DNA of 15,167 bases from Planctomycetaceae bacterium (lineage in GTDB: Bacteria > Planctomycetota > Planctomycetia > Planctomycetales > Planctomycetaceae): the NCBI GenBank assembly GCA_020426425.1, contig JAGQQB010000034.1, forward strand, positions 1 to 15,167. Reading direction: 5' to 3'. The notes beneath the pieces were generated by a model. The model was given only the letters and a program-made list of their open reading frames with translations. It did no database searches and was not told where the DNA came from. Positions 13,287 to 15,167 of the stretch are shown piece after piece. Positions within the stretch are counted from its first letter, which is position 1. The number at the start of each line of letters is the position of its first letter. The position numbers and the translations under genes were made by a program.

Positions 13287-15167
13287 TTACAGTGTGAGTG
13301 CGTACTGAACCACCAGCCCGGCAAACACCACGCTCACCATACTCATGAGTTTGATGAGGATATTCAAGCTCGGACCGGAGGTATCCTTAAACGGATCGCC
13401 AACGGTGTCTCCCACGACCGTCGCTTTGTGGGCATCAGTCCCTTTGCCACCATGAGCGCCCGCCTCGATGTATTTCTTGGCATTGTCCCAGGCGCCTCCG
13501 GCGTTGGCCATCATAATTGCAACAGCAAAGCCTGATGTCAGACCGCCAGCGAGCATTCCCATGACCCCGCCTACGCCGAGCAGCAAGCCAACTCCAATGG
13601 GTACGACGAGTCCCAATAGTGCCGGAATGACCATTTCGCGCTGGGCGGCGGCGGTACTGATGTCGACACAGGCGGCGTAGTCTGGTTCGGCGGTCCCTTC
13701 CATGATGCCAGCGATTTCGCGGAACTGACGACGGACCTCTTCCACCATCGACTTCGCGGCCCGACCGACCGCCTTCATCGTCAGTGAGCAGAAGACGAAG
13801 GCGAGCATCACTCCCATGAACGAGCCGACGAGCACCTTGGGGTTCATCACCGAGATGTCGTAATAACGGACAAAGTCGGGCATGGTCGCGTCGTCGACAT
13901 TCACGACCATCCCGGTCGATTCGAGCGTTTCCAGATCGATTCCAGCCACTTCGGTCCCGTCTTCCGCCTGCAACACGTTTTGCAAGTCCGTACGGACATT
14001 GGCCAGCAGTTCCGGCAAGTGAGCCGACTCAGCATCGGTGAGATTGGCCATCTGCCGCGCCTTGGGGAACATCAGGTAAGCGGCCGTGTGCTGTCCCTCC
14101 GCCGCGTCCCGGGTGACGGCGAAGACCGAACCGCTCATGCGGCGAACGGTTGCGTCGGCGGCATTGTCGTCGGTTGTGGCCACCGAGACTGGTGTCGCCC
14201 CCGCCCAACGTTCAAACCCGACCCGAACTTCTTCCAGATATGCCGCCATCAGCGCCAGGGCCGTCAAAGCGGCTGAGCCAATCGCAAACCCCTTGCCAGT
14301 TGCAGCGGTCGTGTTTCCCAGGCTGTCGAGTGCGTCGGTCCGCTGCCGGACTGAGGGATCCTGATGCGTCATTTCGGCATTTCCGCCCGCATTGTCGGCG
14401 ATCGGTCCATAGGCGTCGGTCGCGAGTGTCAGGCCGAGCGTACTGAGCATGCCAACCGCCGAGATCGCCACACCGTACAGCCCCATGGAGAACAATCGAG
14501 GATCGGCGAAGTCGAAGCCTGTGCAGGCACCGAATGACAGCATGATGGCAACGCCAATCACCACGATCGGCACCCAGACGCTGTAGAATCCTTCCGCGAC
14601 GCCCGCGATGATCACGGTCGCCGGACCCGTCACTGACTGGTCTGCGATTCGCTTGGTCGGTGCATAAACGTCGCTGGTGGAGTATTCGGTCCACCACCCA
14701 ATGATCACCCCCGACGCCAGGCCGACGATGATCGCGAAGCAGACTCCGAACAGTTCGTTTCCGGCCAGCAGGTAATCTGGCAGGTTGAGCTGTTGCGATG
14801 GTTGCACGAGCATTAGCCAGACAAGCACAGCCGAGACCGCAGCGACCGCGACGCTACTGGCGTTCACACCAAAGCCCAGCGCCTTAAGTAGCTTGCGCTG
14901 GTCGGCATGTTCATCGGTGCGGACGACGTAGATGCCGAGAATCGACAGAGCGATTCCGACGCCCGCGAGGACCATCGGCAGTAGCAGCGTCATGAACTGC
15001 ATTTCAGGGAAGCCGCGATAGGCTGACACGCCCAAGGCTGCGGCAGCGAGAATCGATCCGCAATAGGACTCGTACAAGTCGGCGCCCATCCCGGCCACGT
15101 CGCCGACGTTGTCACCGACGTTGTCGGCGATCGTCGCGGGATTGCGGGGATCGTCTTCAGGAATGCC
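13287..15167 (-). CDS. hppA: Membrane-bound ion-translocating pyrophosphatase, 5' end cut by window edge
   Basis: Couples hydrolysis of pyrophosphate to pumping H+ or Na+ across a membrane. The frame is open to the right edge, so the start is outside; about 626 C-terminal residues are visible. At the edge is the catalytic signature IPEDDPRNP...DNVGDNVGD (near 15099-15164), then MGADLYESY. Further on come GNTTAATGKGFAIGSAALTA (near 14260-14320), PKVLVG...SLTMKAVGRAA, VEEVRRQF...AEPDYAACV, GGAWDNAKKYIEAGAHGGKG, TDAHKATVVGDTVGDPFKD and TSGPSLNILIKLMSMVS. In the GNTTAATG motif, Ala and Gly fill the positions that are Lys and Thr in K+-independent enzymes, so a K+-dependent type is predicted; H+ versus Na+ cannot be settled here. 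Unusual: about 130 residues separate ALALMAAYLEE from MNPKVLVG, where the plant enzyme has a loop of about a dozen. The hydrophobic helices are otherwise regular. Upstream of rsfS on the same strand. Confidence 0.97.
   Translation of the reverse strand, partial: GIPEDDPRNPATIADNVGDNVGDVAGMGADLYESYCGSILAAAALGVSAYRGFPEMQFMTLLLPMVLAGVGIALSILGIYVVRTDEHADQRKLLKALGFGVNASSVAVAAVSAVLVWLMLVQPSQQLNLPDYLLAGNELFGVCFAIIVGLASGVIIGWWTEYSTSDVYAPTKRIADQSVTGPATVIIAGVAEGFYSVWVPIVVIGVAIMLSFGACTGFDFADPRLFSMGLYGVAISAVGMLSTLGLTLATDAYGPIADNAGGNAEMTHQDPSVRQRTDALDSLGNTTAATGKGFAIGSAALTALALMAAYLEEVRVGFERWAGATPVSVATTDDNAADATVRRMSGSVFAVTRDAAEGQHTAAYLMFPKARQMANLTDAESAHLPELLANVRTDLQNVLQAEDGTEVAGIDLETLESTGMVVNVDDATMPDFVRYYDISVMNPKVLVGSFMGVMLAFVFCSLTMKAVGRAAKSMVEEVRRQFREIAGIMEGTAEPDYAACVDISTAAAQREMVIPALLGLVVPIGVGLLLGVGGVMGMLAGGLTSGFAVAIMMANAGGAWDNAKKYIEAGAHGGKGTDAHKATVVGDTVGDPFKDTSGPSLNILIKLMSMVSVVFAGLVVQYALTL

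Noticed and set aside
13287..15098. Complete pyrophosphatase starting at GTG 15098
   Set aside because: That GTG is the Val in the conserved DNVGDNVGDVAGMGADL stretch; the frame and the catalytic motif continue to the window edge, so the gene is partial.

Overview
The window (about 60% GC by eye) looks like chromosomal DNA of a planctomycete. Pointers are several genes without a clear Shine-Dalgarno sequence, a secreted HEAT-repeat protein, an exported VIT/vWA protein, a Gly-rich Tim44-like membrane protein, and AT-richer CGAAGCACGAA-type intergenic repeats. This placement is inference; no rRNA or marker phylogeny is available. No tRNA, rRNA, CRISPR array, insertion sequence or phage gene was seen.

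Layout, left to right. 131-1564 (+): class I photolyase. 1838-4090 (+): secreted HEAT-repeat protein with a buried receiver-like domain. 4156-4662 (+): small double-ACT protein, 65 bp downstream and probably co-transcribed. 4730-6721 (-): membrane protein with signal peptide, poly-Gly linker, transmembrane helix, two Tim44-like/zinc-ribbon modules and a C-terminal TerB domain. 6827-7027 (-): possible small gene. 7045-8613 (+): large coiled-coil protein, divergent from the Tim44/TerB gene. 8699-8737: perfect 12-bp hairpin between convergent genes. 8770-11064 (-): exported VIT + von Willebrand A protein with an intact MIDAS. 11065-11397: intergenic, with a palindrome and a pyrimidine-rich tandem repeat. 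11398-12585 (+): sucC. 12596-12748: inverted/direct repeat cluster running into the end of rsfS. 12747-13172 (-): rsfS. 13287-15167 (-): membrane pyrophosphatase hppA, cut by the right edge.

How the genes fit together. Four are conserved housekeeping or metabolic functions (DNA repair, TCA cycle, ribosome silencing, pyrophosphate-driven ion pumping). hppA and rsfS are on one strand and may form a transcription unit. The less ordinary part is 4.7-11.1 kb, where a metal-binding-type TerB/Tim44 membrane protein, a divergent coiled-coil protein and a MIDAS-containing VIT/vWA protein lie side by side. Whether these act together is unproven.

Most notable observations: the exact 190-residue internal duplication in the Tim44/TerB protein; a receiver-like domain lacking its phosphorylation residues in an exported HEAT protein; a roughly 115-residue extra segment in an extracytoplasmic loop of the pyrophosphatase; and a repeat cluster that supplies part of the rsfS stop codon.
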